64,000 nt of DNA, from NCBI RefSeq assembly GCF_000426225.1, contig NZ_AUEY01000007.1, positions 1-64,000 on the forward strand. Direction: 5' to 3'. Position numbers and translations under genes: made by a program. Within the stretch, counting starts at the first letter, position 1; every line of letters starts with the position of its first letter. A model generated the notes under the pieces. It worked only from the letters and a program-made list of their open reading frames with translations, made no database searches and had not been told where the DNA came from. This DNA comes from Desulforegula conservatrix Mb1Pa (GTDB lineage: Bacteria; Desulfobacterota; Desulfobacteria; Desulfobacterales; Desulforegulaceae). Positions 9,012-17,147 of the stretch are shown in pieces.

Positions 9012-10469
9012 TCAGGTTACGGATGTATGGATGGTCATCTGGAATTTTTCAATTTTAGCCAGAAGTGTCGGCCTTGAGAAACCAAGCATTTTTGCTGCCT
9101 GACTGCGGTTCCCACGGGTCTGCTCCAAAGCTTCGCTGATTATTATATATGCAATTTTGTCCATTAATTCATCATAACATTTTCCGTAGCTTTCTGTAAG
9201 CATTTCTCTGATCCATAATCTGAGATGCTTTTCAAAACTTTCGGGAGCAAGATCTTTTTCTTTTTCATCCGTCTTTTTGCTGACAACCTGGGCACCGATG
9301 GCTTCCTGAATATCATCAGAAGTAAGAGCATAGCCTCTGTTAAATATAAGTAGCTTATGCATGCTGTTGGCAAGTTCTCTTACATTCCCAGGCCAGTTGT
9401 AAGCTTTAAGAGTTTCAATGGATTCTGTTGTTAATTCAGGTATTTCGCTGTCTATTTCCCTGGCATACTGGGCAAGAAAATAATTTGCAAGAAGGGGGAT
9501 ATCCTGCTTTCTTTTTCGAATTGGGGGAAGCTCAAGATTTACAACCTTTAACCTGTAATACAAATCCTCACGGAATCTGCCGTCTTCGACAGCTTTTTCA
9601 AGATCAACATTGGTGGCTGCAATTATTCTGACATCAACAGGGATCGGACTTCTACCGCCAAGCCTTTCAATGCTTCTTTCCTGAAGAAGTCTGAGAATCT
9701 TTGACTGAATATTGAGGGGCATGTCACCTATTTCATCAAGAAAAACCGTCCCGTGATTGGCTTGCTCAATCTTACCTATTCTTCTGTTAACAGCACCTGT
9801 GAAAGCGCCTTTTTCATATCCGAAAAGTTCACTTTCCAGAAGAGTTTCCGGTATTGCAACGCAGTTTATTATCTGAAACGCATGGTCTGATCTTAAGCTG
9901 TGCTGATATATCGCCCTTGCAACAAGCTCTTTGCCTGTTCCGCTCTCCCCTCTTATCAATACAGTTGCGTCTGTAGGTGCAGCCCTTCCAATGGCTTTAT
10001 AAACTTCTTGCATAACCGGGCTGTTTCCGATTATGGCATCTGTTTCGATATTATCATATGCATCATTATCATCCTTGTCGCCCAATTTAACCTGTGCTTT
10101 CATGAAATGACCTGCTTTTATGGCTTTGTCTATAAGACTGAGGACATCAGGTATATCAAATGGTTTAAGAATATAATCAAAAGCACCAAGTTTTGTAGCC
10201 TCGATTGCTGAATCGGTGGTACCATAAGCAGTCATTATTATAACAGGGATTTTTGCGTCTATTTCCTTTATGATTTTGAATGCTTCGAGGCCTGTCATTC
10301 CTGACATACGAACATCCATGATGATGAGATCGGGTTTAAAAGACGTTACTTTTTTAATACCCTCTTCGGCTGATGGCGCAGTAAGTGTTTCATAGCCTTC
10401 TCTAAGAAGAAGTCTTTCAAAACTCTGCCTCAACTGGGGGTCATCATCTACTACCAGAATTTTAGTCAC
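9012..10469 (-). CDS. NtrC-family sigma-54-dependent response regulator
   Basis: A receiver domain (ILVVDDDPQLRQSF; phospho-acceptor Asp in IIMDVRMSGMTG), an AAA+ domain with Walker A GESGTGKE, the sigma-54-contacting GAFTGA loop and LDEIGDMP, and a C-terminal Fis-type helix-turn-helix (GNRSQAAKMLGFSRPTLLAKI). The GTG at 10469 is chosen because GGAGG lies 6 bases upstream and the receiver starts directly. A longer frame back to 10526 would only add residues encoded inside the kinase gene. The start overlaps the histidine kinase stop by 8 bases. The likely target is the divergent sigma-54 promoter at 12218. A complete activator: no key motif is missing. Confidence 0.93.
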   Translation of the reverse strand: MTKILVVDDDPQLRQSFERLLLREGYETLTAPSAEEGIKKVTSFKPDLIIMDVRMSGMTGLEAFKIIKEIDAKIPVIIMTAYGTTDSAIEATKLGAFDYILKPFDIPDVLSLIDKAIKAGHFMKAQVKLGDKDDNDAYDNIETDAIIGNSPVMQEVYKAIGRAAPTDATVLIRGESGTGKELVARAIYQHSLRSDHAFQIINCVAIPETLLESELFGYEKGAFTGAVNRRIGKIEQANHGTVFLDEIGDMPLNIQSKILRLLQERSIERLGGRSPIPVDVRIIAATNVDLEKAVEDGRFREDLYYRLKVVNLELPPIRKRKQDIPLLANYFLAQYAREIDSEIPELTTESIETLKAYNWPGNVRELANSMHKLLIFNRGYALTSDDIQEAIGAQVVSKKTDEKEKDLAPESFEKHLRLWIREMLTESYGKCYDELMDKIAYIIISEALEQTRGNRSQAAKMLGFSRPTLLAKIEKFQMTIHTSVT

Positions 10470-11946
10470 TCTCTTCCTCCTTGAATGGAAGTGATATCTC
10501 AAAAACAGCACCGCGACCTGGTTCATCCGGCAATAGTGTCAGTTTACCGCCATGACGCTGTATTATATGAGCAGCGATACTCAAGCCAAGGCCAGTTCCT
10601 TCTTCTTTTTGAGTAAAAAAAGGATCAAATATTTTATCCCTGAATTTTTCAGGTATTCCTGGACCATTGTCAGATATTTTTATTACAGCAAGCTTTTCAC
10701 CATTATCAGATCTTTTGGTATATTCCATGATACTGATTTTACCTTCTCTAATAATTGCATCACATGCGTTTATCAGTATATTTACAAGTGCTTCCTTCAG
10801 ATGTTCCTGGTCAATCTTTATAAGAGGGAGACGTCCGTTTTCCCTGCTTATATCGACTTCAGTTTCATAGGATTCAAGCCTGTGCTTTAACAACACAAGT
10901 GTCATATCGACAACGTCCGAGGGACTTACAAACTGGAGTTTAAGCTTCGGAGACCTTGAAAACTCAAGAAAATTTTTAAGAATTGTATCAATATGCCTGA
11001 TTTCTTCTGAAATTACTTCAAAATCCTCTTTTTGAATTTCATTGAGTCTCAAATCTCTTTGAAGAGAAAAAAGTCTCATTTTTACTGATGTCAAAGGATT
11101 TCTTACGCTGTGTGCGACACCTGCGGCCAGTTTGCCTATCAGGGCAAGTTTTTCAGTCTGCATCAGATGTTCCCTGCTTTCTTCGAGCAGAGATTTCGTC
11201 TCGTCAAAATTATCTTCCAGCCCCTTGACTCTAACTTTAAGGGCGACCAGTTCATCCCCTTTAATAATGCTTGTCTTATCTTTTCCCTCACCTGTGGCGA
11301 GTCTTCTTATCGGAACAAAAACTTTTTTGTATAAAACAAAACTACAGAGTAAGCCTACTCCAAGTCCTGATGGCAGCGACAACCACAGTATCCAAATCAT
11401 TATATTGAAAGAGGAATCATATTCTTTTTTCGTAAGATTTATGTGCTCTTCAAATACTTTTTTATAATTCTCACATAGATTATAAATTGCAAAAAACTGT
11501 TCCCTCACCTTCCAGTGAAGATTTGCCCCTTCTTCCTTTTTTCCTTCGGAATAAAGACTTATGACCCTTTCTCTTCCTTCAACGTATTTGACATATCGAC
11601 TTTCAATCTCATTAAGGATAATCTTGGTTTGCTCAATTGATGAATTGTTTTGAGACCTGTTCAAAGCCTCATTGAACTGTTCATGGTAACCTTTAAGACT
11701 TTCAAGCCATTCCTTGGAACCTGTCAGGAAATAATAAGTTGCAAATCCTTTCTGCATGACAAGAGCTTTTTCAAGACGCATGGCATTCAGAAGCGACTCC
11801 ATGTCTCTTTCTATTACCGAGGTGAATTTATTTTTTGTTTGCACGGTAAAATATATGGTCAGGCAAGGGCCAGCGATATTTTGGAATATCATTAAACCAA
11901 GTAAGACAAAAAGCCTTGCTCGAAGAGAGAATCTATTTTGTTTCAT
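10462..11946 (-). CDS. Sensor histidine kinase, partner of the NtrC-like regulator
   Basis: 494 residues: an N-terminal membrane helix (about 11-33), a periplasmic helical sensor region (about 34-185), a second membrane helix (about 187-208), a coiled-coil linker, HisKA with GVAHSVRNPLTS (phospho-His near 278) and an ATPase domain with NACDAI, DNGPGIP and GTGLGLSIAAHI. The residue after the phospho-His is Ser rather than the usual Glu/Asp, a deviation that may alter kinase/phosphatase balance. GAGG precedes the ATG. The gene overlaps the regulator by 8 bases, so the two are one operon. The signal is unknown. Confidence 0.92.
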   Translation of the reverse strand: MKQNRFSLRARLFVLLGLMIFQNIAGPCLTIYFTVQTKNKFTSVIERDMESLLNAMRLEKALVMQKGFATYYFLTGSKEWLESLKGYHEQFNEALNRSQNNSSIEQTKIILNEIESRYVKYVEGRERVISLYSEGKKEEGANLHWKVREQFFAIYNLCENYKKVFEEHINLTKKEYDSSFNIMIWILWLSLPSGLGVGLLCSFVLYKKVFVPIRRLATGEGKDKTSIIKGDELVALKVRVKGLEDNFDETKSLLEESREHLMQTEKLALIGKLAAGVAHSVRNPLTSVKMRLFSLQRDLRLNEIQKEDFEVISEEIRHIDTILKNFLEFSRSPKLKLQFVSPSDVVDMTLVLLKHRLESYETEVDISRENGRLPLIKIDQEHLKEALVNILINACDAIIREGKISIMEYTKRSDNGEKLAVIKISDNGPGIPEKFRDKIFDPFFTQKEEGTGLGLSIAAHIIQRHGGKLTLLPDEPGRGAVFEISLPFKEEESD

Positions 11947-12097
11947 GAGTCCTCATTAATATATTATTTAGCCCAATCTTAGTAAGCAATTCATATACCA
12001 TTATTGAAACAGCTTACTTTATCCGGGTTTCTTATGATTATGCGGAATCTGATTTTTGGAAACACGTCATAAATATTGAAATCGATAACACAGTTTA

Positions 12098-12124
12098 TTT
12101 ACAAGGTGTAAAAAAGATTTACAC
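12098..12124 (+). promoter_or_regulatory. Candidate enhancer (activator-binding dyads) upstream of sigma-54 promoter
   Basis: Three alternating half-sites, TTTACA (12098-12103), TGTAAA (12107-12112) and TTTACA (12118-12123). The outer pair gives a perfect 19-base palindrome GTGTAAA-N5-TTTACAC (12106-12124). It lies about 95 bases upstream of the -24 element at 12218, the usual position of an NtrC-type enhancer, and in the space divergent from the NtrC-like regulator operon. A second, wider pair AGTAAGC (11981-11987) / GCTTACT (12012-12018) lies further left. Confidence 0.55.
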
Positions 12125-12217
12125 ATTTTTTTTATATTTTTTACTTTAATATGCTGGAACTCCGGCCAATCTATTAAATTCTAAAGCATTAACACATTTT
12201 GTGAATTTCAAGATATC

Positions 12218-12233
12218 TGGCACATTATTTGCT
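12218..12233 (+). promoter_or_regulatory. Sigma-54 (-24/-12) promoter
   Basis: TGGCAC-ATTAT-TTGCT matches the sigma-54 consensus exactly. Transcription would begin about 12245, 25 bases before the ATG at 12271. It rules out the TTG at 12229 as start, since that codon is part of the -12 element. It drives the REC / REC-CBS pair. Confidence 0.8.
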
Positions 12234-12270
12234 GCTTAAATCCAAAAAAAATATAAGCCGGGAAAAAATA

Positions 12271-12726
12271 ATGCCACTTAGTCTATTGATAATACTGATT
12301 GCCGACAAAAATCCAAACATAAGGTCTCTGATCATGCGGGAGTTGAAATCAGACGGATATAATGTCAGGCAAGCCGGAACAGTATCTGAAATGCTTTACC
12401 ATATTTCAGGATCAGCAGGTAATCCTATGCTCCTGATTTTGGATCCTGATCTTCCGGATGCAGAACATACATCCCTTGAAAAAATACTTAATGAACGAAT
12501 TCCGCAGATTCCAATTATTATTCATGCACTTAAGCCGGATTTCCTCAATCATAATAGGTTTGTACATGCAAAGGAAATAATTGAAAAAGATGACAAAAGC
12601 ATAGAAACGCTAAAAAAAGCCGTTTCAAAAACTCTGATACTATTTTCTACGTCCCAGGTTTGTGAAGAAATATACCAACCACTTTTCCCTTTAGAAAGCT
12701 TGGCGCCATATAAAGGGAAAGTATAG
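12271..12726 (+). CDS. Receiver-domain protein (stand-alone response regulator)
   Basis: 151 residues. The receiver fold is readable: IILIADKNPNIRSLIMRELKSDGY at the start, the phospho-acceptor region LLILDPDLPD, and a C-terminal helix. The acidic pocket after beta-1 reads ADKN rather than DDD, so it is somewhat degenerate. The ATG at 12271 is chosen because it follows the sigma-54 promoter and a GGGA purine stretch. No output domain, so it probably acts by protein contacts. It is followed 7 bases later by a second receiver protein, almost certainly in the same transcript. Confidence 0.75.
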   Translation: MPLSLLIILIADKNPNIRSLIMRELKSDGYNVRQAGTVSEMLYHISGSAGNPMLLILDPDLPDAEHTSLEKILNERIPQIPIIIHALKPDFLNHNRFVHAKEIIEKDDKSIETLKKAVSKTLILFSTSQVCEEIYQPLFPLESLAPYKGKV

Positions 12727-12733
12727 ATTTGCA

Positions 12734-13801
12734 ATGGAGTCAGGTTTAATGAATGAAAACAGTGCAATACACGAAGAAAAATTAAGTATCCTGCAATACA
12801 AGGGCTTTTACATTGCGACACCTGATTCTAATTCGGCCAAGGAGGAAAAGGAAAAAGCCGGTTTTTTGCAAAACATAAAAATATGGTGGCCTTCCACAGA
12901 TAAAAAGTCGGCGATGCTTTTAAAAAAGAATCTTGAGAAGAATTGCTGTGCGAATGCGGATGTCCATTATGCAGGTCTGCCACAGGATGGAGATGATCGA
13001 TTTCCTGATATTGGTGTGGTTGACCTGACCATATACAATACAGATATGATCAGAATGAATAAATCCGTTTATGCCGATTTGCCAATCATTGCGATCGGAA
13101 CGTCGGAAGACAAAGCCCTTGCCTCGGAAGCTTTATCTTCCGGAGCAGATGATTATTTAATTAAGCCTTTAAGCACTGAATGCCTTGCAAATGTAATTGA
13201 GGAGGTTCTCTATCTCAAGCAGATTACAAGGGCAATGCCAGATGAAAAAAGAGTCATGGGAGTCATGATTCCGATCATGGAATACACTGTCATGAAAGGA
13301 GATATGACTGTTTATGAGGCAATTGAGGCAATAAAAGCTTCTTTCAGTATAAGGGAAACTTCAGGACGCTTTCTCGATACAATACACAGATCTGTTCTCG
13401 TTCTTGATAATAACGGAGGCGTTGAAGGCATGGTTACAATTAGGAACTTCATATCCTCGATTCTTCCTGATTATCTAAAGAACATGTCGTATAGCGACAG
13501 CAAGTCTTTGAGTCTTTCAACAGTCCTTTGGAAAGGCAGATTTTCTGCAAGGCTCAAGAGATTTTCTGAAATGAAACTAAAAGACATAATGACGCCACCT
13601 CCTCCTGTAATTGACGCATGCGCAACTCTTCTTGAGGCATCACTAAAAATGGTTGCATTACAGACAAGAAGACTTGTGGTTGTTCAAAGCAATGAAGTTA
13701 TTGGTATTATTAGAGAGCAGGATCTGTTTTTTGAGATGGAAAAAATAATGAGAAGAAAACCAAGTATTCCAATTAAGATTAATAGAAGCCGCGATATCTG
13801 A
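12734..13801 (+). CDS. Receiver-like / CBS-domain protein
   Basis: 355 residues. The N-terminal half (about 50-165) is receiver-like: VVDLTIYN at the acceptor strand, LPIIAIGTSEDKALASEALSSGADDYLIKPLS with the conserved Lys. The C-terminal half carries a pair of CBS motifs (MIPIMEYTVMKGDMTVYEAIEAIKASF... and KLKDIMTPPPPVIDACATLLEASLKM... VIGIIREQDLF), which usually bind adenine nucleotides. A second in-frame ATG at 12749 is also possible. It belongs to the sigma-54 operon with the preceding gene. An unusual union of a phosphorylation-type domain with an energy-sensing module. The target is unknown. Confidence 0.75.
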   Translation: MESGLMNENSAIHEEKLSILQYKGFYIATPDSNSAKEEKEKAGFLQNIKIWWPSTDKKSAMLLKKNLEKNCCANADVHYAGLPQDGDDRFPDIGVVDLTIYNTDMIRMNKSVYADLPIIAIGTSEDKALASEALSSGADDYLIKPLSTECLANVIEEVLYLKQITRAMPDEKRVMGVMIPIMEYTVMKGDMTVYEAIEAIKASFSIRETSGRFLDTIHRSVLVLDNNGGVEGMVTIRNFISSILPDYLKNMSYSDSKSLSLSTVLWKGRFSARLKRFSEMKLKDIMTPPPPVIDACATLLEASLKMVALQTRRLVVVQSNEVIGIIREQDLFFEMEKIMRRKPSIPIKINRSRDI

Positions 13802-13813
13802 CAGAATACCCAC

Positions 13814-13838
13814 CGGCGGAACAGCCTATATTCCGCCG
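13814..13838 (+). terminator. Hairpin just after the CBS gene
   Basis: CGGCGGAA (13814-13821) pairs with TTCCGCCG (13831-13838), an 8-base GC-rich stem 12 bases after the stop. It is followed by a C-rich rather than T-rich stretch, so it may act as an mRNA-stabilising stem with the larger hairpin beyond it acting as terminator. Confidence 0.45.
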
Positions 13839-13858
13839 ACCTCCCCTCCCCCTAATAG

Positions 13859-13941
13859 GCTCAACAAGTCATGAGATTCGTCCATCGCCAGCATGGGTGG
13901 TCCCCCAGCCATAGAATCTCAGGCTTGTTGAGCATTTTTTT
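13859..13941 (+). terminator. Long two-tier hairpin with T-tract (terminator, possible small RNA)
   Basis: GCTCAACAAG (13859-13868) pairs with CTTGTTGAGC (13924-13933). Inside it GAGATTC (13873-13879) pairs with GAATCTC (13914-13920), and the 34-base apex is itself GC-rich. Seven T residues follow (13935-13941). The outer structure is a good intrinsic terminator for the sigma-54 operon. The 75-base stem with internal loops is larger than a terminator needs. Confidence 0.7.
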
Positions 13942-14102
13942 CAAAAACAGGCTTGCACAGAGCTGATTTATGTAAAAATCCATTTTATATTTAAAAAATG
14001 ATACGCATAGTTTTAAATCAGTGTTATCTTAAAAAGATATGGCTGAGTTCAAGTTTCATCAGTGCTTGAGAAGTCATGGTCCAAAAACATTAAAACCTAT
14101 AT

Positions 14103-14238
14103 TTGATGGTCTCGAAAAAAGTCAAAAAAGGGCATTGGCTTCATGCCTGACTTGATCCGGCATACAGTATTATCAGATGCTTCTGGATTCCGGCCTTCGC
14201 CGGAATGACGGTAATAGGACTTTTTGCTACCTTGTAAA
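14103..14238 (+). repeat. MITE family copy
   Basis: TTGATGGTCTCGAAAAAAGTC at the left end, ACTTTTTGCTACCTTGTAAAA at the right, and both internal palindromes (around CTGACTTGATCCGGCAT and TTCCGGCCTTCGCCGGAATG). Full-length, short-loop subtype. The rest of the 13942-14447 spacer shows no other structure apart from a GGATGA ribosome site for the next gene. Confidence 0.85.
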
Positions 14239-14447
14239 AGTTATTAGCATAAGATTACGAGCAAAGATGGCTCAAAAGTAAGGCATAACCAATATAATTA
14301 TTAAGCGGGATATATGAGTCTTACATACTTGTCTTTTTATTTATTGCCGCATAAAAAACAGATCAATAACAAACAGATTTCATACTGTTCAATAATTATC
14401 TATCCTGTACTCAATCCAGAAAACAAAATCATTTGAAAGGATGACTC

Positions 14448-15008
14448 ATGAAAAAAGAAGACTGCATACTATTCAGCGGTGGAATTAAGGGTGCGGAAGC
14501 TGAGTTTGGAGCTAATGCGGAAAAGTTTGGGATTGAAGAGGTTAATTATACCTTTGAAGGGCATGATATTACCAGAAAGCGTGGCTTGCGCTATCTTAAT
14601 CATAATGAGCTGAAAAAAGGCGACGTGAGCCTTGAATATATTTCTAAGCTCATGAACCGTAGTTACACCAAAGCTCCATTGTTCCGCAAAATTCTTCAGA
14701 GCATCTGGTTTCAGATTAACAGCGGACAGGAAATATATGTTATTGGTGAAATAATGGAGGACAAGACTGTTCGCGGCGGAACCGGCTGGGGAGCAGAATT
14801 TGCCAAAATATGCAACAAACCTCTTTTTGTTTTTGATCAGAAACAAAACGCTTGGTTTGAATGGACCCAGGAGGAATGGAAAAAACTTAAACCGGGAAAT
14901 GAGCCTGTAATATCACATATCCATTTCACCGGAACAGGAACACGTTTTCTTGAAGACAACGCAAAAAAAGCTATTGCCGAACTTTTCCAGAGATCCTTCA
15001 CTGAATAG
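14448..15008 (+). CDS. SLOG-superfamily-like nucleotide-binding protein
   Basis: 186 residues. The first strand-loop FSGGIKGAEAEFGANAEKFG, the later GGTGWGAEFAKICNKPLFVFD, and a C-terminal strand with TGTGTRFLEDNAKKAIAELF resemble the Rossmann-like SLOG/putative molybdenum-carrier fold, in which glycine loops hold a nucleotide-like ligand. No signal peptide or membrane segment. An AAAGGATG ribosome site precedes the ATG. It is a single-gene unit with no informative neighbours, and its stop codon directly abuts a MITE copy at 15009. The function is unknown; a YpsA/DprA-like ligand-sensing role is only analogy. Confidence 0.7.
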   Translation: MKKEDCILFSGGIKGAEAEFGANAEKFGIEEVNYTFEGHDITRKRGLRYLNHNELKKGDVSLEYISKLMNRSYTKAPLFRKILQSIWFQINSGQEIYVIGEIMEDKTVRGGTGWGAEFAKICNKPLFVFDQKQNAWFEWTQEEWKKLKPGNEPVISHIHFTGTGTRFLEDNAKKAIAELFQRSFTE

Positions 15009-15141
15009 TGATAAGGTAGCAAAAAGTCCGATTCTCGTCATTCGCGCAGGCCGGAATCCAGAAGTATCTGATAATACAGGATTCCGGATCAAGTCCGGCA
15101 TGACACTACAGTCATTTTTTGATTTTTTGCAATTCCATCAA
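15009..15141 (-). repeat. MITE family copy, abutting a stop codon
   Basis: Reverse orientation: GATAAGGTAGCAAAAAGTCC at the left and GCAATTCCATCAAT at the right, with both internal palindromes. It begins at the base after the stop codon of the preceding gene, so the insertion has replaced or become the natural 3' flank. Confidence 0.85.
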
Positions 15142-15186
15142 TAGTAATTCAAATCTAAAATGGGATTAGGCAAATCAAAGCGACTA

Positions 15187-15220
15187 TGTCAGGGCAATAT
15201 TTATATTGCCCTGACATTTT
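15187..15220. terminator. Strong intrinsic terminator between convergent genes
   Basis: TGTCAGGGCAATAT (15187-15200) and ATATTGCCCTGACA (15203-15216) form a perfect 14-base stem followed by TTTT. It lies 6 bases from the stop of the leftward HEAT/receiver gene and serves the rightward gene as well. Confidence 0.85.
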
Positions 15221-15222
15221 AA

Positions 15223-16827
15223 TCAGAGTGATAATAAACCTGATATATTGTCGATTTTCTCTTTGATAATATCAATGGTAAAAGGTTTTGTTACAAATGT
15301 GCTGATTCCAGCGCTTGCTGCAAGATCCCGTTGGGACTGTTCAGATTCTGTAGTAACCATAATTACCGGAGTTTCTTCATAGCCTATAAAGTTACGAAGT
15401 TGCTTTGTGAACTCAATACCATCCATAATAGGCATGTTCATGTCTGTTATAATCAAATCAAAATACTCACCAGACTCGATTAAATCAAGCGCCTCTTTTC
15501 CATTCATGGCCGTTATTATCCTGAAACCAATTTCAGCAGCAATGGATCTGTAAAAACTTAGCATGGCCTTTGAGTCATCCACTGCAAGGAGCCCTTTTTC
15601 AGATGTGGACAGTTCAGTCTGTGATAATATTTCAAGATCTTTTTTGGCCCTGTCTCCTTCAATTGAGGCAAGAACAGATTTAAAAGCTTCAAGAGTTTCA
15701 GGATCTTTTGTCTCAGCTATTACTGGAAGTATCGTCGCAGTATTTTTTTCATTTTCATAGATGCTCTTGAATATTGTTGTTGCCTTGGCAGACACCAATG
15801 CTCGAATGAGTCTTTTTGACTGATCATTATCAGATGCGATTATCTCATTTACTGCGCTGATTACTCCTGGGTTTACCTGTTCATTAAGGGCCGTAACAAC
15901 TGACAGAAGAATAAGACCATCTTTCTCAATGCGTAGAGCATCAACAAGACACATAAGCCCTTTTAAAAAAGGAATTCTTCCGAAAGCCTCGTAAATGGCA
16001 TATTTTATATTTGGATCAACTGCCTTTCCTGAATCAAGAGCCTGAACAAGGACTTCCCCGCCTTTTCTGCTTCCTATAAAACCCAGTATATTTGACGCAA
16101 GAATTTTTTTATCGTTATCATTTTCTGAAAATATCGGAGCAAGGAATGGAATGATGTCTGGCCCGATTTTTATCAATTCGTCCTGGATTTTTCTTCTTAA
16201 TGTGGCATTCCTATGATGGATCTTTGAAACAAGAAAAGAAAGGGCCTTTTCTGTTTTGATAGAGGCGAGGGACTGAACAGCCATGCCTGCCTGAAGCGTG
16301 CAGACTTCATATTGATCATCAAGCTCTGCATTATTTATAATTGAAGTCAGAATCTCGATGGATTCGATATCTCTGAATACACCGAGCATTTCAATGCATG
16401 ATGTTGATACAAGCTCATCAGGATAGCTTATGAATTTTCTGAAAATATTCAAGGATTCAGGAGACTTTAATCTTGCCAGAGAAATTAAAATATCGCTGTA
16501 AAGTGATTCATTTGTGGGATCCTCTATAATTTCATGCAAAAGGGGTACTGCGGCCGTGAATCCGTTAATGGCGGCGCTGTTCATGCATAACAGCTTTTCC
16601 TTTAAATCTCCGCTTCTTAATTTGCCAAGGACAATGTTCTCATTGTATGACAAAAGTGATTGCAGACTTGTCGCGACAAGGTGGTCAACCATTGTGTCAT
16701 TAAGAGGCTTTTTCATCAGCTCGAAAAGATGCGATATTGCCTCATTGTCCCTGCTTTCCTGTATCTGATTGAGAATGGTTATTTGTTCAGCAAAGCTTCT
16801 GTTGCGAAAATCTTCTAATATGCTCAT
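15223..16827 (-). CDS. HEAT-repeat protein with C-terminal receiver domain
   Basis: 534 residues from the ATG at 16827, which has AAGGG about 9 bases upstream; a GTG at 16836 has none. About residues 1-405 are repeated helical pairs of HEAT type (for example ALSFLVSKIHHRNATLRRKIQDELIKIG). The last 120 residues are a CheY-like receiver (LLAVDDSKAMLSFYRSI; acceptor Asp in IITDMNMPIMDG; Thr in VMVTTES; Lys in FVTKPF), with all key residues intact. The order, scaffold first and receiver last, suggests a phosphorylation-controlled adaptor. There is no kinase next to it, and the partner is unknown. Confidence 0.88.
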   Translation of the reverse strand: MSILEDFRNRSFAEQITILNQIQESRDNEAISHLFELMKKPLNDTMVDHLVATSLQSLLSYNENIVLGKLRSGDLKEKLLCMNSAAINGFTAAVPLLHEIIEDPTNESLYSDILISLARLKSPESLNIFRKFISYPDELVSTSCIEMLGVFRDIESIEILTSIINNAELDDQYEVCTLQAGMAVQSLASIKTEKALSFLVSKIHHRNATLRRKIQDELIKIGPDIIPFLAPIFSENDNDKKILASNILGFIGSRKGGEVLVQALDSGKAVDPNIKYAIYEAFGRIPFLKGLMCLVDALRIEKDGLILLSVVTALNEQVNPGVISAVNEIIASDNDQSKRLIRALVSAKATTIFKSIYENEKNTATILPVIAETKDPETLEAFKSVLASIEGDRAKKDLEILSQTELSTSEKGLLAVDDSKAMLSFYRSIAAEIGFRIITAMNGKEALDLIESGEYFDLIITDMNMPIMDGIEFTKQLRNFIGYEETPVIMVTTESEQSQRDLAASAGISTFVTKPFTIDIIKEKIDNISGLLSL

Positions 16828-17147
16828 GCGACACACCCTTTTATTATTTATAAATAGTCTGCCAGTATGATTATCAAACTCCTGACAATTTATTTGAAAC
16901 CATCTAAAATAATGATTTCTTAAAATGATGGCGTTTTTTCAAGTAAAATTGAATTTGGTAAGAGCTGATGAATCTGGCTTAGAATAATGAAGCTGGTCAG
17001 TGAGAATACAATGCTGTTAATATGTAAAATATGACGGTAAAAATAGCAATTCCAAAATATCAGAACGAATTCCAGGCATCTTTCTTAAATGGTTATGTTC
17101 CATTTAAATGTTGAAATCTAAAAAACACTTTGAGTTTAATTTTCTAA
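16828..17147. other. AT-rich spacer, no feature seen
   Basis: This 320-base gap between the HEAT/receiver gene start and the end of the export operon is AT-rich with stops in all frames. No hairpin, repeat copy or canonical promoter could be supported. Confidence 0.5.

Noticed and set aside
12229-12271. TTG start of the receiver gene at 12229
   Set aside because: That codon is within the -12 element of the sigma-54 promoter, so the transcript starts after it.
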